A stretch of 64,000 nucleotides of DNA from NCBI GenBank assembly GCA_026122225.1, contig JANEZZ010001635.1:1-64000 (forward strand), read 5' to 3'. The number at the start of each line of letters is the position of its first letter. Positions within the stretch are counted from its first letter, which is position 1. The DNA comes from Heloderma charlesbogerti. Taxonomy: Eukaryota > Chordata > Lepidosauria > Squamata > Helodermatidae. Below are positions 30,861 through 42,530 of this stretch, in pieces. Both the position numbers and the translations under genes were made by a program. A model generated the notes under the pieces. The model saw only the letters and a program-made list of their open reading frames with translations. It made no database searches and had not been told where the DNA came from.

Positions 30861-33800
30861 TAGCATTAAAGAACAGTGCATCTCTCAGAACATTCTGAGT
30901 CAAGGAATTTGTTTTCAGTACCAGAACTGAATTGAGCTCACAATTCTTTCACACAAAGTCCATACCTGGTTACCACAAACTGTCGCCCCTCCCCCGCCGC
31001 CATTTCAGCAGGCTAATTTTAGTTTTAAAAATAGTGATTTTGTTGCTGCTCTGGTTAAACAGTTGGAAGTCAGGAATTCCTGCTAATCTACTGGAAACCA
31101 CCTTGAGATCTACAGTATATGCAGATCTACCTTCTGGCCACCCCTGCTGTAGGGCTTTGGATGCATAAAGCAGCCATCAACATGCCTAGCATGTACGGAA
31201 GTGGATCACTGGATAGAAGGTTATATTCCTGAATAAACTGGGTCCTTGGCTTTTGTATAACTACCCTGGAATCTTCCACCTCTACCCACCATGCTCCCTC
31301 TGGACTTGGCTCCGTTAACATTCTCTGCAATTCATAGTAGTTGCTTCCTCATTCCCAAGTAGCTGAGTGAAGATCATGAATGTAATAAAATGCATTAAAT
31401 CATGGTAAACTGCCAGAAGAACTTTTTCTGTCCTACGGAAGAGGATTTTAGGGACAGGAAGTATGAGTTCAGAGGTATTGTCCTTTTTCCTAGTCCTGCA
31501 CCTTTGACTTTAATAGAAGCCTGCAAAACATACAAGAACTGAACAGGCAAGCTTCCCCCCTCCCCGCTAGTTTCTGTGTGCAGGCTGTTGTAAGAGACAC
31601 CAGAACAGGGTCAATAAAAAGAGGCAGCATGCGAGATGAGATAGGTGGGAATGAGAAATGGCTACCTTTTCATCATGTGACAGAACATTAACTGGAAGCA
31701 TAATAAATAAGCCTGCTCTGAGTGTTCTGCCACTTTTTTATTTCTGGGTTGCAGATGATTGGGGGTTATTTCCTGAACGTTATAAGGCTGTTTATTTTTC
31801 CCCATCCCGGTTTGTTACTATTGTTTCCCCTACCTACCACTGCGCTGGTCAATGTTTGCCTCTAATTACTAGTTCTTCTTCCTGAATGAGTGATTGGGGG
31901 GGGGGGATCCCAGACAATCAGGGATCACATGGTGAGCAGGATAACCTCACAGCACAACATAGCCAATCAGATTTGACTGTGTGACAACATCACTGAGGGA
32001 AACAAAGCCTGGAAAAGGGGAACACTTTTGAAGCAATCAAAATGAAATGGCACCCCTGAAAATGTTCACTAAAACAGTACTTTGGGCTCAGCTCTAATTT
32101 AAAAACTTTTCAGTTCCTGGATGTGGGAGGGGGGCTTACCTCAATTGCAAAGTATTTTGTTTGCAACCACCAACTAGACAATGTGGCAATTTTCCATTGG
32201 AGAAGAAGTAACCAAACTTCAAGGAGAAAAGTCAGCATTGATCAACTACACTCTATTTCCTGGCTTATCAGTAGTTCACGGTTGAATGGGCCGCTTTTCT
32301 TTTCCTGTATTTATTTATTTTTTAACATCATTCATTTCATTTACCCAGTCCCTGATTCAGGAGTGTAAATATAAACTGGAACCTGAAACTGACTCTGCAA
32401 TAGCCTCAGCAGATGATGAGTTTGAAAAGTCATTACCCACCTCACAATGGGGAAACAGCCATTTTAAACAGGACTGGAGAGATCCTGAGATGTATGAAGA
32501 GGTGCAAGCCTCACGCTTCAGACGTTTTGAAGCATTTGCAAGTGCAGCAAATGTACTAGAGCTTAAAGAACCTGAAAGCTTTTCTCACTGGGTTTTAAAA
32601 ATAATCTTATTGGTGGGGTTCAAATATTGTATACTTGCTTATAGAATACCCGGGAAATTGAATAGGGAGATGACAAGATTGGGCATTATCATCCAAAGTT
32701 AGGCACTGATTGAGATAGAGATGCTGGCAAAGTTCTTCTGAGCCAGGCTCAGAAATGGATTTTGGAGGTTTTAGGAGCCTACCTCCAAAGGAGAGGTGAG
32801 CTTCTAAAGCACCTGATCTCTTTCCCAACTTGGATCAAAATCTAAAATGGAGAAGCACTACCCCTGTCCATCCCAGCTGCCCTCTCCACCAGCCCCACAC
32901 TCCTTGAAATACACTCCCCCCTTCCATTCCCTTTTAACAGGCACAATAACACAGGCAGTGTGAGAAGAAGAGCAGGTTTGTCCCCTTCTCACACCATATG
33001 CCTCTGCCCGTGGCAGCAGCCCTTGGGAGACCTACATCTCCCATGAGTGGCAGGGCTCCCTTGTCATGTCGTGTCGCTCATCATGCACCTCTGCCACTGC
33101 TTACATCATCACGCCTATTACAAGGCAAAGAGAATTGTGTTCGGAGTGGGGGCTGGCAGGGAGTGCTTCCGGGGATGGAGGGCAGGTCATTTCTCTGAGC
33201 TTCTCAGATTGGCTCAGAAAAATGATCTGATTGCCACTGATTTTATTTGGGGGAAATCGCATAATAATCAAGCCAAAGAAACCTTGGGGAGCTCATCTGT
33301 CTCTAATTTCAAGGGCCATTGATTTCAGTGTGAGAAATTTAAGCATAAAAGGCATATCACTGGTGACACCATTTCCCATCCTCAGGAGGTCAGTGAGGTT
33401 TGGATCACTGGCTAACACAAAAGCCTTACAGTGTGCTTAATTGCAGAAGGTGGAGAGGGAGTTGAGTAATGGGGAGTGTTGCAGGAGTGGCAAGCTGATA
33501 CCTTTCCAGAGAGGCCTGCAAATGTAAGGATGAACAAAAGGAGAGTTTCAGTGTAGGTCCCCCATGATATATTCAGAAGAGGGAGGAAAGAGGACATGAC
33601 ATGGCTGGTGGGGAGGGGTGTGCACGTGCCAGGGCTATAGCTAGGTGGGACTGCCCCATTTTCAGATGGACCTTCAAAGAAATTAATGGTAATTCAGGGA
33701 GTTCTTCATAATGAACAGACATTGCATTTTATTTTTTTGGTATTTACACACTTCTCAGGATGGCTTACAGAAAATCAAAATTATAATAAGCCAAATTTCT

Positions 33801-34033
33801 ATTATCCTGCCACCAAACCTGTGTGTCTATAGACCTGTACACACACAGGTCTACATAATCTACTAAATGGGTTGAGGGAAGAATGACATGACACCTGATA
33901 GCCTCACACATTCAACATCCATGTGTTTAGTGTGATGTCTTTACAGTGACACCTACATGTGTTCAACTACATGTGCATCAACTCCCCTGTTTAGATGTCT
34001 CACCAAACCCATGGCCATCTGGGGGGCAGGACT

Positions 34034-34034
<1 letters not shown>
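30861..34034. other. Unassigned DNA
   Basis: About 3.2 kb with no repeat or gene I can name. A frame at 32346-32700 contains an acidic stretch that I could not match to any family. The lowest visible repeat density in the window. Confidence 0.4.

Positions 34035-34068
<34 letters not shown>
34035..34068. repeat. (GT)n microsatellite
   Basis: Seventeen GT units, uninterrupted. Confidence 0.97.
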
Positions 34069-34072
<4 letters not shown>

Positions 34073-34149
34073 ACCATAGGCAGGGCCAGGAGGCGCAGTC
34101 CTGCTCCACGGCTACCCCTCCATGAGTTTAGTGTATGCATGGAGGCAAC

Positions 34150-34262
34150 TGTCATGCTGAATCAGGCCAAAGCCCCATCTAGTCCAACATTCTGTGCACA
34201 CAGTGGCCAACCAGATGTTTGTGGGAAACCCTCAAGTAGGACATGAGTGCAATAGCACCTGA
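34150..34262 (-). mobile_element. CR1 LINE 3' end fragment
   Basis: CTGAATCAGGCCAAAGCCCC, ATCTAGTCCAACATTCTG, GTGGCCAACCAGATG and AGGACATGAGTGCAATAGCA are the inverse of the CR1 end seen in + at 23330 and 49755. Confidence 0.7.
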
Positions 34263-35718
34263 ACTGTAAACATCACAGTTGTATAAATTGGCTGTTGTTG
34301 TTTTTTAAAGTCCAAACGTTTTTACCTACTTATAATCACCTTCCCTACATAAATAGTAACTGCAGAGCTAAAGAGGGACATTATTGCTATTACTGCTGCT
34401 GCTGCTGCTACTACTACTACTACTACTTTATCTTCAGGATCACTTACATGTGAAAGTAGTGATAGTCATCTGGCAAAATCCTGTCTAGGCCTGATGGAAT
34501 TTTGGTTGTCCAGAAAAGGGCAGATCAGTGGTTGGAGTTTGACACAGCTTTATTCTTGGGGGCCACTGGCTACCACTGATTTCTTTTAACGAGAAATCTA
34601 CCTATTCTAGAATCAAACTCCCCTTCTTTAAATGGAAGCTGTCATGATACAAACAAAAAAGCCTGTTTGGGGGCTGGGAAATCTTTGGTGAGGTGAACCA
34701 GTGCTTTAGGTGGAGTGGTGTTCCCATTGGTCCTACCCAAGGGGCAGGTGATGGAGAAGAAGTGACTAGTCCAGATTTGAGTAGGTAGAGATAGACGGGG
34801 AGAGAAGAAGAACAAAGAGAGAGGGGCAGATGTAACAGGAAGTAGAGGGCAGGCATTATAGAGGACAGTTGACATTATTGCCCAGTGGAATTCCTCTGAC
34901 AGGAATTTGGTTTTCTCCTTCACACAGATGAGGTAACTGGAACTCCTTTGGAGCTAAGAGCTCTGTGAACCCTGGTTTCATATCACAAGATTGTGTTTGA
35001 GGGTGGGATGGGATGGGGTATGGGTGAAGATTTCCAGGTCTTTTTAATTGCCGATAAAGGTGTCTTAAGACCATTTTGATTGAATATTCTAGGGTTCTCC
35101 CCTGGGTGTACCTCCCAGTTTTGAAGTATTTCAAACCAAGAGGGCATTATTATTTCCTTACAATAGGCGCACATACAAAGTAACAGCTCAGCAGATGGAC
35201 CCTTTTAAATTATGATTTTGATCCCGAAATGCCTTTAGGCATTTCTAGAAATGTGCACCTACTGCTACACAAGGAGATCACCCCTTCTCCCCATAGAAAA
35301 CAGATCATTAGCACTGATCACCAGGGGGTTGGGGTTGGGGAGGAGATGGTGAGAAAAAGCAGGAGTCTCCGGAATGATCCACCCCGCCCCCAAGATGATC
35401 AACCATCTTGTGTGTGCACAGTGCAAGAGCGTTCCCAGTATATTTTCTTCCCTCCACGCAGCAGCCTTGTGTAAATGTGGGTGCAAATCCATCCAAGAGA
35501 ATGACACTTGCACCGAAACCTGTTTCTGCACATAGATGACCCTTTGCTGGATTGTTACGTTTTAGCTACATATTCTCTATCTAGCAGATCACAGGACTAT
35601 GTCTGTTCAACCCATGGATGTTATTCAACAAGACACTGAGCACATCTGGAATTCAATATTATACTTAAATGAGATTGGCACTAGAGGGAGTAGTAGCTAC
35701 AATTTTTAGATCATTTAA
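34263..35718. other. Unassigned DNA
   Basis: (GCT)n and (ACT)n triplet runs at 34396-34427. No gene. Confidence 0.4.
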
Positions 35719-35859
35719 CATCTTAATAGGGATGCAAGAGAATTGCGGTTATGCTGCAAAAATGTCCCTTTCACAATCCTGAATACCACTGTCAGCAGGA
35801 GTGCATGTTCTCCAAAAATGCTTGCAAATTCCTGAACTTCCGTTCACATTTGAAAAAAT

Positions 35860-36866
35860 TAGGGATGGTGGAGAATTTCTCCACGAATCTTCGGGAGGCC
35901 AAGCGCCAAGGCATTCGGCCCCCTGAAAGTGTTGGGGAAATTCTCCGCCGGCCCAACGCCCCCTCCGGGATGGGACTTACCTTCAGCGAATGTCCCTCTC
36001 GGTGGCAGGTCCCGGCGGCGGTTCGGCAGCGGTTCGTCGGGGGCGGGGGTGGCGGCCGGTCTCCTGACCGGCTGCCGCCGCCGCCATTACAAAATAAAAA
36101 AGTAAAAAAACAAAAACACACCCGTGAAAGGCTACGTGACGATTTACGTAGCCTATCACGGCTAGATTTCCAAAGTCAGCCGTGATAGGCTACGTAAATC
36201 GTCACGTAGCCTATCACGGGTGACTTTGGGGGGGGGGAAAAAGCACATATGCAAATGGTGGCGGCCCATGGGCGCTGCAATTTGCGTTCCTTATTTTGGC
36301 ACGTCTAGTCTACGTAAAGATTTACGTAGACTACGGTGAAAATAAGGGCAACGCAAATAGCGTTCCCTTATTTTCGCCGTAGTCTACGTAAATCTTTACG
36401 TAGACTAGACGTGCCAAACTAAGGAATGCAAATGGCGGCACCCATGCGCCGCTGCCATTTGCGTATGCGGTTGTTTTTTTTTTTCCAAAGTCACCCGTGA
36501 TAGGCTACGTGACGATTAATGTAGCCTATCACGGCTGACTTTGGAAATCTAGCCGTGATAGGCTACGTTAATCGTTACGTAGCCTATCACGGGTTTTTTT
36601 TTTTTTTTTTTACTGTTTCTTTCACGGCCAGGGAGACGGGCGCTTCTCCCCGGCCTGAATTTCGGCCGGGCAAGGCGGGGCACCTCCCCCCCGGCCTGAA
36701 TTTCGGCCGGGTGAGGTGGGGCACCTCCCCCCCCGGCCTGAATTTCAGCTGGGCGAGGCGGGACGCCTCCCCTCCCTCATCTGAACTTTGGGGGGAGAAG
36801 CAAAGCTCCTCCCCCCCACCGCGAAAAAAGCTGCGGGACAAGGTAAGTCCCTTTCATACATCCCTA
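35860..36866 (-). mobile_element. Family 1 element (copy I) with nested palindrome
   Basis: The longest intact copy (1007 bp). Perfect 8-bp target duplication GAAAAAAT (35852-35859 and 36867-36874). Left end TAGGGATGGTGGAGAATTTC, right end CTTTCATACATCCCTA. GGACTTACC faces left (35977) and AAGGTAAGTCCC faces right (36840). The left arm carries (CCG)-rich TGCCGCCGCCGCCATT (36073); the right arm carries three tandem CCCCGGCCTGAATTTCGGCC-type units (36650-36750). The centre is the 473-bp nested palindrome. Confidence 0.94.
36121..36593. repeat. 473-bp nested palindrome (copy I)
   Basis: CCCGTGAAAGGCTACGTGAC at the start mirrors GTTACGTAGCCTATCACGGG at the end, and the two sides pair inward to an exact centre at 36357 (AACGC AAATA GCGTT). 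Subunits on each side: two alpha hairpins separated by GCTAGATTT(C)CAAAGTC, a beta hairpin with CCCATG at its middle, and a GTCTAGTCTACGTAAA hairpin. Each subunit folds on itself, and the whole also folds on itself. Confidence 0.93.
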
Positions 36867-37021
36867 GAAAAAATGCAATTTTTAAAATACGCATTTTTCA
36901 AAAAATGCACTGTTTCACGATTGAACGTGTGTGTATGTGTGTACTCTTTTTTAAAAATGCACATTTTCCCATTTGAAATGTGCACTTTTCCTGATTGAAT
37001 AAAATGAAAAAAGAACACAGT

Positions 37022-37325
37022 TGAACAGAGAAGAGGGCCAGCATCTCTTCTCAGTCATCCCAGAGTGCAGGATACGGAATAATGGGCTCAAGTTACAGGA
37101 AGCCAGATTCCGGCTGAACATCAGGAGAAACTTCCTGACTATCAGAGCAATACGACAATGGAACCAATGACCTGGGGATGTGGTGGCTCTCCCACACTGG
37201 AGGCGTTCAAGGCGAGGCTGGCCAGCCATCTGTCAGGGATGCTCTGACTTGGATTCCTGCATTGAGCAGGGGTTGGACTCGATGGCCTTGTAGGCCCCTT
37301 CCAACCCTACTATTCTATGATTCTG
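37022..37325 (+). mobile_element. CR1 LINE 3' end (ATTCTATG tail type)
   Basis: AATGGGCTCAAGTTACAGGA, AGATTCCGGCTGAACATCAG, AAACTTCCTGACTATCAGAG, GGTTGGACTCGATGGCC and the end CTATTCTATGATTCTGTG are hallmark CR1 3' sequence of birds and reptiles. Confidence 0.9.
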
Positions 37326-37446
37326 TGGGAAATGAGGGGAGCCAAGCTTCAAGGTGGTGTTCCTAGAATCTTGGTGGTTGCAAAAACCACTTGTTTGCCC
37401 ATCCCTACTTTTTAATTTCTCCCCCCATGCTTCTTTTCAGCCTTAT

Positions 37447-37478
<32 letters not shown>

Positions 37479-37499
37479 ACACACACACACGCACACACT
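37447..37499. repeat. (TCTG)n(TC)n(CA)n compound microsatellite
   Basis: Three simple repeats in series, readable directly. Confidence 0.95.
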
Positions 37500-39382
37500 C
37501 CTCCACCCCATCTTCACAATGCACAGCACACCAGACTATCAAACTAAGCCGACCAAAGAAATTTCCATTCAAGTACTAACCACAGCCTTAAAGTCACTTC
37601 TGACAGCTTAATTGCATGCTTAACTCAGCAACCTCTGGGCACTTGATGTACGACCTACAGCTAGGCTGGAAATTGACATTTCTAATCTATAAGGATTTCT
37701 CAGTATTGCGCAAATATGGCAATCAGTGAATGAGTTGTGTGTTGTTGCTGTTTCAGGAAGAGACAGAATAAATTACTATTCTGCCTAAGACACCATTTGC
37801 CTTGAAGCAGCGGTAAATTAAAATAGTAATTAATGCACAAGAGTAGAGATTTGTTTTGTCACATACACAAATATATGTGTGTATACCATGAAAAGGAGAC
37901 CCTCAGGAGGGCTGTCTGTATGGCTGAGAGGAGCTCAAAAATCACATTCCCCCTCTTCAAAATGTCTGTCTTCATTTGGAGTTGGGTCCAGGACCCCCTT
38001 TTCAGCTGGGCCCAACTTGACAAGGGGATCATGTTCTCCTCCTGCCACTCTCCAGACCTCTCTCCCCAGTCCTGCTGCTATCTCCCTTCCCCAAGCAAAA
38101 CAAATGCCTTACTTTTGCGGGGCAGGTGAGTAATACCTCATGATTTGGAGCACTTCACCATCACAAAGGAGATACCCCACAAGGCAGCTCCTTAGCTAGG
38201 AATGATGCTTGGGACTTCATGTCCATCAGGGAAAATGGGTCCAGTCAGGGCTGGCCTGTGACATTTTCCTGCCTGAAGCAAAGTATGAGATGGTGCCCCC
38301 CTCCCATTTCCATATATAGAACCCGACTGGACTGGCAGTTGGCTCTTACATCAACACTGGCAATTGCACATCATCTTCCGCTTCACCTGAAGACAGCCCT
38401 CTCCTCCAACTCCTTCCTGCCACTCCTCACTCCTTAGCAACTGCTGCATGAGACAGCCACCTCACTCTGCCTGATGATACAGCCAGCCTTGGGACTTCTA
38501 TTTTGACACTTTTTCTCCAGTCCTGGTGAGCCTTTTTGAAGGCAAAATGGTGCCATACCTTTTTGAAGGCAAAATGGTTGCCTTGTTCCAGCTGCAAATG
38601 GAGGGGCCAGCTCATAAAGTTGGTACCTCCACCTGATTCTGGACAGGCTGCCACCCTGGTGTTCCCAGAGGAGATTCTGTAGTGCCTCTCAGCTACATCA
38701 ACTGGCCCCAAGTGCTGAGCGACCAAAACACTGAGAAGTCAGCTCATGGAAATGAACTGCTTTTGAACAGGTTTCAGAAAGTGAAATGGGTAACGTGGCC
38801 ACGTCCCTAGAAGGCTAACGCAGATAACTGGGGTTAATTGGTTGGAGAGAAAGAGATATTGCCGTAGGGTGTTAGATGTGAAGGTCTTGTGTTGTCTCTT
38901 GCCCTGCGGTTTTATGGATCTAGAAGACCAGAACTTTGTAGGTGTGAGGGGCCATGGAATAATGCCACCCAGTGGGCCATCCCACTGCAATGTGGCATGG
39001 TGCTCCACTCCAGTGGACTTACTAGCTGTGGTAGTGCCATTGCAGCAGACAGGAGGGCTCAGCCCAAAGGCCAAGGGGCCCCCCTCTGGAGCACTGGGCA
39101 GTCCATAGGCGCCCCACACTGTCCGGAGCTGCTGCCAGCCCTATAGATCTAGGAACTGGTGGCAGGGCAGGGAGAGGATCATTACAAGAGAAATCAGTCA
39201 AACAATTTTATTATGGTCATAGACCAGCAAGTTACAAGAGAAACACTTCCACATTCTGCAGACTGAACTTTTCTTGCCATACCACAGGTCCTGTTTCTGG
39301 CCCTGCACAGTTGGGCAATTCTGTTCATTTTTCTAGATTGCTGCCCATACTCATCCGTTGGTACTGTTTTGCACAGTATGCC
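37500..39382. other. Unassigned DNA
   Basis: A direct 23-25 bp duplication around TTTTTGAAGGCAAAATGG (38532 and 38560). No gene or family recognised. Confidence 0.4.
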
Positions 39383-39385
39383 TTT

Positions 39386-39455
<70 letters not shown>

Positions 39456-39505
39456 TCCTTCTCTCTCTCTCTTCCGTTTTCTTTCTTTCTTTCTTTCTCT
39501 TTCTT

Positions 39506-39545
<40 letters not shown>

Positions 39546-39568
39546 TCCTTCCTTCCTTCCTTCTTCCT
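39383..39568. repeat. 186-bp pyrimidine tract (TTTC)n(TC)n(TTCC)n
   Basis: Almost pure C/T on the + strand in blocks of TTTC, TC and CTTC units, with only a short G-containing break (TTGTTC near 39450) and another at CCGTTTT. It gives false Ser/Phe/Leu or Lys/Glu/Arg ORFs. Confidence 0.97.
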
Positions 39569-39876
39569 GTGCTGTCCTTTGCTTATTTTCACTTCAAGCT
39601 GTTCTACTTTGTTTCAAAACACTGTGAAAATCCCCTTCTCTCCCCTATGACAGAAAGTAATTGGCATGTCAAGGAAGATAGATGCAATGGCCAAAAGCGG
39701 GAACAGAAGAAATCCCACCATTGGTCATAAGATCAAATAAGCTATGCCTAGAAATGAACACTACTAGGTCAATGAATTACAGCAGAGACCAACACTTGAA
39801 TTCATTTCTTGTGGGGCTCCCCCCCCCCGCCAGATCAGATTAGCTAGAATGGACGTTTGCTTTTAAAATGGGTCAC

Positions 39877-40128
39877 TTATGCTTCCTTTGCCCTATCAAT
39901 GATGTTCCTGAGAGCTGAGGTACATCCCAGTCCAAAACCCATCCTTTGCATCACTTGTGAAAATGCCATAAGCCACTGGCTTTCAACTGGGCAGTGGGTT
40001 ATGTCAATGGCATTGACACCATCTTCAGCTTTTTTGTTGCAACCTTTTAGTGCATGCACTTGGGCCAAGATTGAATTTGTAGTCAATACCCTTTTAGCTT
40101 CTACAGAATGTTTCAGATGTTTTTGCAC
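39877..40128 (-). other. Unidentified open frame
   Basis: A minus-strand frame of 83 codons ending in a stop, with mixed non-repetitive composition (ANSI-like hydrophobic and Lys/His/Cys mix; for example ILAQVHALKGCNKKAED). It contains no tandem repeat and could be a scrap of a processed pseudogene or an old transposon gene. I do not recognise it and see no start context or splice sites that would make it a gene. Confidence 0.2.
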
Positions 40129-40176
40129 CCTGTAATCTGTCCAAGTTTGGTCACCAAGAAACCCCCACTTAATAGC

Positions 40177-40283
40177 AGCCTAGTGCCCTCCATATTTATT
40201 GGGCTGCAACTCCAATCATTTCTGTGGATGATGGGAGATATCGCCAATGCATCTGGAGGGCACAAAGTTGGGGAAGACTGCTT
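40177..40283. repeat. Foldback element (CCTTCCCCAACCTG type)
   Basis: CTAGTGCCCTCCATATTTAT, GGGCTGCAACTCCAATC, GATGATGGGAGATAT and TCTGGAGGGCACAAAGTTGG match the family. Right arm ends GTTGGGGAAGACTGC. Confidence 0.65.
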
Positions 40284-40477
40284 TAAAACACAGGAAAGTA
40301 AGGTTGGAGTTTTTCAGACCTGGAATCCAGGTTTGGGTTACTTTTATTTATTTAAACTACTTCTATACCACTGGAAATCATAAGCTCTCTAAGTCGTTTA
40401 CATAAAAATTACATAAAACACAATATAAACGTCAATATAAAAATATAAAATAATAAATACCTTAAAAACATTAGAGA

Positions 40478-40724
40478 AACAGTAGAAGTGGCAAGAGTGT
40501 TGGACTGGGAGCTGGGAGATCCGGGTTCTAGTCCCCACTCGACCATGGCATGGAAGCTCACTGGGTGACTTTGGGCCAGTCACACACTCTCAGCCCAATC
40601 TACCTCACAGGGTTGTTGTTGTGAGGATAAAATGGAGAGGAGGAGGATAATGTAAGCCACCTTGGGTTCCTTGCAAGAGGAATAAAGGTGGGATATAAAT
40701 GCAATAATTAATAAATAAATAAAT
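40478..40724 (+). mobile_element. Sauria-type tRNA-derived SINE
   Basis: GCAAGAGTGTTGGACTGGGA, GGTTCTAGTCCCCACTCGAC, ACTTTGGGCCAGTCAC, CAATCTACCTCACAGGG and GGTGGGATATAAATGCAATA in order, with an AATAAATAAATAAAT tail. Confidence 0.88.
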
Positions 40725-40944
40725 CCCAAGCTCCTACATAGATTCCAGTGTTACAGCAAATGTATCAGGTGAGGTATGGAGAGCATAGCCCTGTCCCATT
40801 TTCTTCTGATAAGTTTCAGCTAGTACAGCTTGGGGACATTGAAAAGGTGGTTGGACAGGTTCGTGCAACCACTTTGTATTGGATCCTTGCCCCTCTTGGC
40901 TTATAAAATCCTTAGCTGGGCCAGAGAGATTATCAATGCCATTT

Positions 40945-40968
40945 TATGTATGTATGTATGTATGTATT
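40945..40968. repeat. (TATG)n microsatellite
   Basis: Six TATG units. Confidence 0.9.
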
Positions 40969-41017
40969 TAGTGCCACTGATGCACATGGCACTGTACATA
41001 AACTTGTGAGAGGGAGT

Positions 41018-42530
41018 GCTCCTGGGATGCCTGAAAGAAGCAGTGGTGAGACCACTCCTGAAGAAACCCTTCCTGGACCCGTAAAATCTTAATAACTTTA
41101 GGCCAGTGGCAAACATTCCTTTCCTGCGCAAAGTCCTTGATTGGGTGGTTGCCAACCAGCCTCAGACGCATTTGGATGAGACCAATGATTTGGATCCATT
41201 TCAGTCAGGAGTTCCGGCTGGGTTTTGGCACAGAAACATCCTTGGTCACCCTTGATGTCTCAGCAGCTTTCAATAGCCTCAGCCATGGTATCCTTCTAGG
41301 ATGATTGTCTGAGTTGGGAGAGGGAGGTTCTGCATTACAGTGGTTTCACTCCAACTTGGAAGGTCGACTCCAGAAGGTGGCACTTTGGGAATATTGCTTG
41401 GTTCTGTGAATTCCCCAGTAGGGGGTTCTGCAGGGGTCAGTTTTGTCCCCAACACTATTTAATATTTACATGAAACCATTGAGTGTGGTCCTCTGGAATT
41501 TTGGAGTGGGTTGACATCAGTATGCTCATGACAGGCAGCCCTATTTCTCCTTTTCATCTTCGTAAGGTGAGGCTGTGGCTGTGCTAATCAGTGCCTGGCT
41601 GTGACAAGGGACTGGATGAGGGCTAATAAACTGCAGCTCAATCCAGACAAGACCAAGATGCTGTTAGTGGGTTGTTCTTCCAACCGGATGGAAGGTGCTC
41701 AACCTGTTCTGGATGGGGTTGCACCGCCCCTGAAGGAGGAGATTTGTAGCTTGGGCTTTCTCCTGAACCCATCTTTATGACTTGAGGCTCAGATGGCCTC
41801 AGTGGCACAGAGTGCTTTCTACCAACTTTGGTCGGTGGCCTTATCTGGACAGGGATAATCTCCTCTTAGTCATCTATGCTCTATTAGCCTCCAAGTTAGA
41901 TTACTGCAATGCACTCTACGTGCAGCTGCCTTTGAAGATGGTTCAGAAGCAGCAGCTTGTGCAAAATGTGGCAGCTAGATTGGTAACAGGGACAAGAAGG
42001 TCTGAACACATAACACCAATTCTGGCCTGCTTGTTTCCAAGCCCAATTCAAAGTGCTGATTTTGACCAATAAAGCCGTATGTGGTTCAGGACCACAATAC
42101 CTGACAGGGTGCCTCTCCTGACATGAATCTACCCTATACTATGCTCATCATCTAAGGCCCTCCTCCAGGTGCCTCCTCCAAGGGAGGCTTGGAAGGTGGC
42201 AACAAAGGAGAGGGCCTTATCAGTGGTGGCCCCCTGATTATGGAACAATCTCCCTAGCCAGGCTTGCCCAGTGCCAACATTTTTTTTCTTTTTGGTGTCA
42301 GGTTAAGTCCTTCCCCTACTCTCAGACATTTGGCAGCATATGTTGAGGTTTTTAATTCAGGTCCTGGATAACATTGTTGGGGGGTGGGGGTGCTGTCTGT
42401 TTATATGTTTCTACGTAAATGGGTTTTGGATTATGTACAATATTGTATTTTTAAGGTTTTAAATCTTTGTAAACCACCCAGAGAGCTTTGGCTATTGGGC
42501 AGTATAGAATGTAATAAATGAAATGAATGA
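41018..42530 (+). mobile_element. CR1/L3-clade LINE, reverse transcriptase pseudogene
   Basis: A 5'-truncated, frame-broken copy of the reverse transcriptase ORF. Readable pieces in order: FRPVANIPFLRKVLD (about 41098-41145), TETSLVTLDVSAAFNSLSHG (41225-41290), then a damaged segment where the YADD motif should be near 41510-41540, LNPDKTKMLLVG (41639-41675), LDYCNALYVQLPLK (41898-41940) and a piece with LVQNVAARLVTGTRRSEH. It ends with the 3' UTR, CACCCAGAGAGCTTTGGCTA, and TAATAAATGAAATGAATG. The family name rests on general resemblance to squamate CR1/L3 elements. Non-functional. Confidence 0.85.

Larger units (their letters stand above)
35727..37407. mobile_element. Possible older TAGGGATG element (copy V) around copy I
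   Basis: TAGGGATGCAAGAGAATTGC at 35727 and GTTTGCCCATCCCTA ending 37407 have the right termini. Flanks CATCTTAA and CTTTTTAA agree at 6 of 8. It would contain copy I and a CR1 tail. The interior has no second copy in the window, so this is tentative. Confidence 0.35.

Noticed and set aside
32286..32702. 138-codon frame with an acidic middle
   Set aside because: The N-terminal part is AT-rich, low-complexity DNA; no family match and no proven splice sites. Mentioned only as a place to look.
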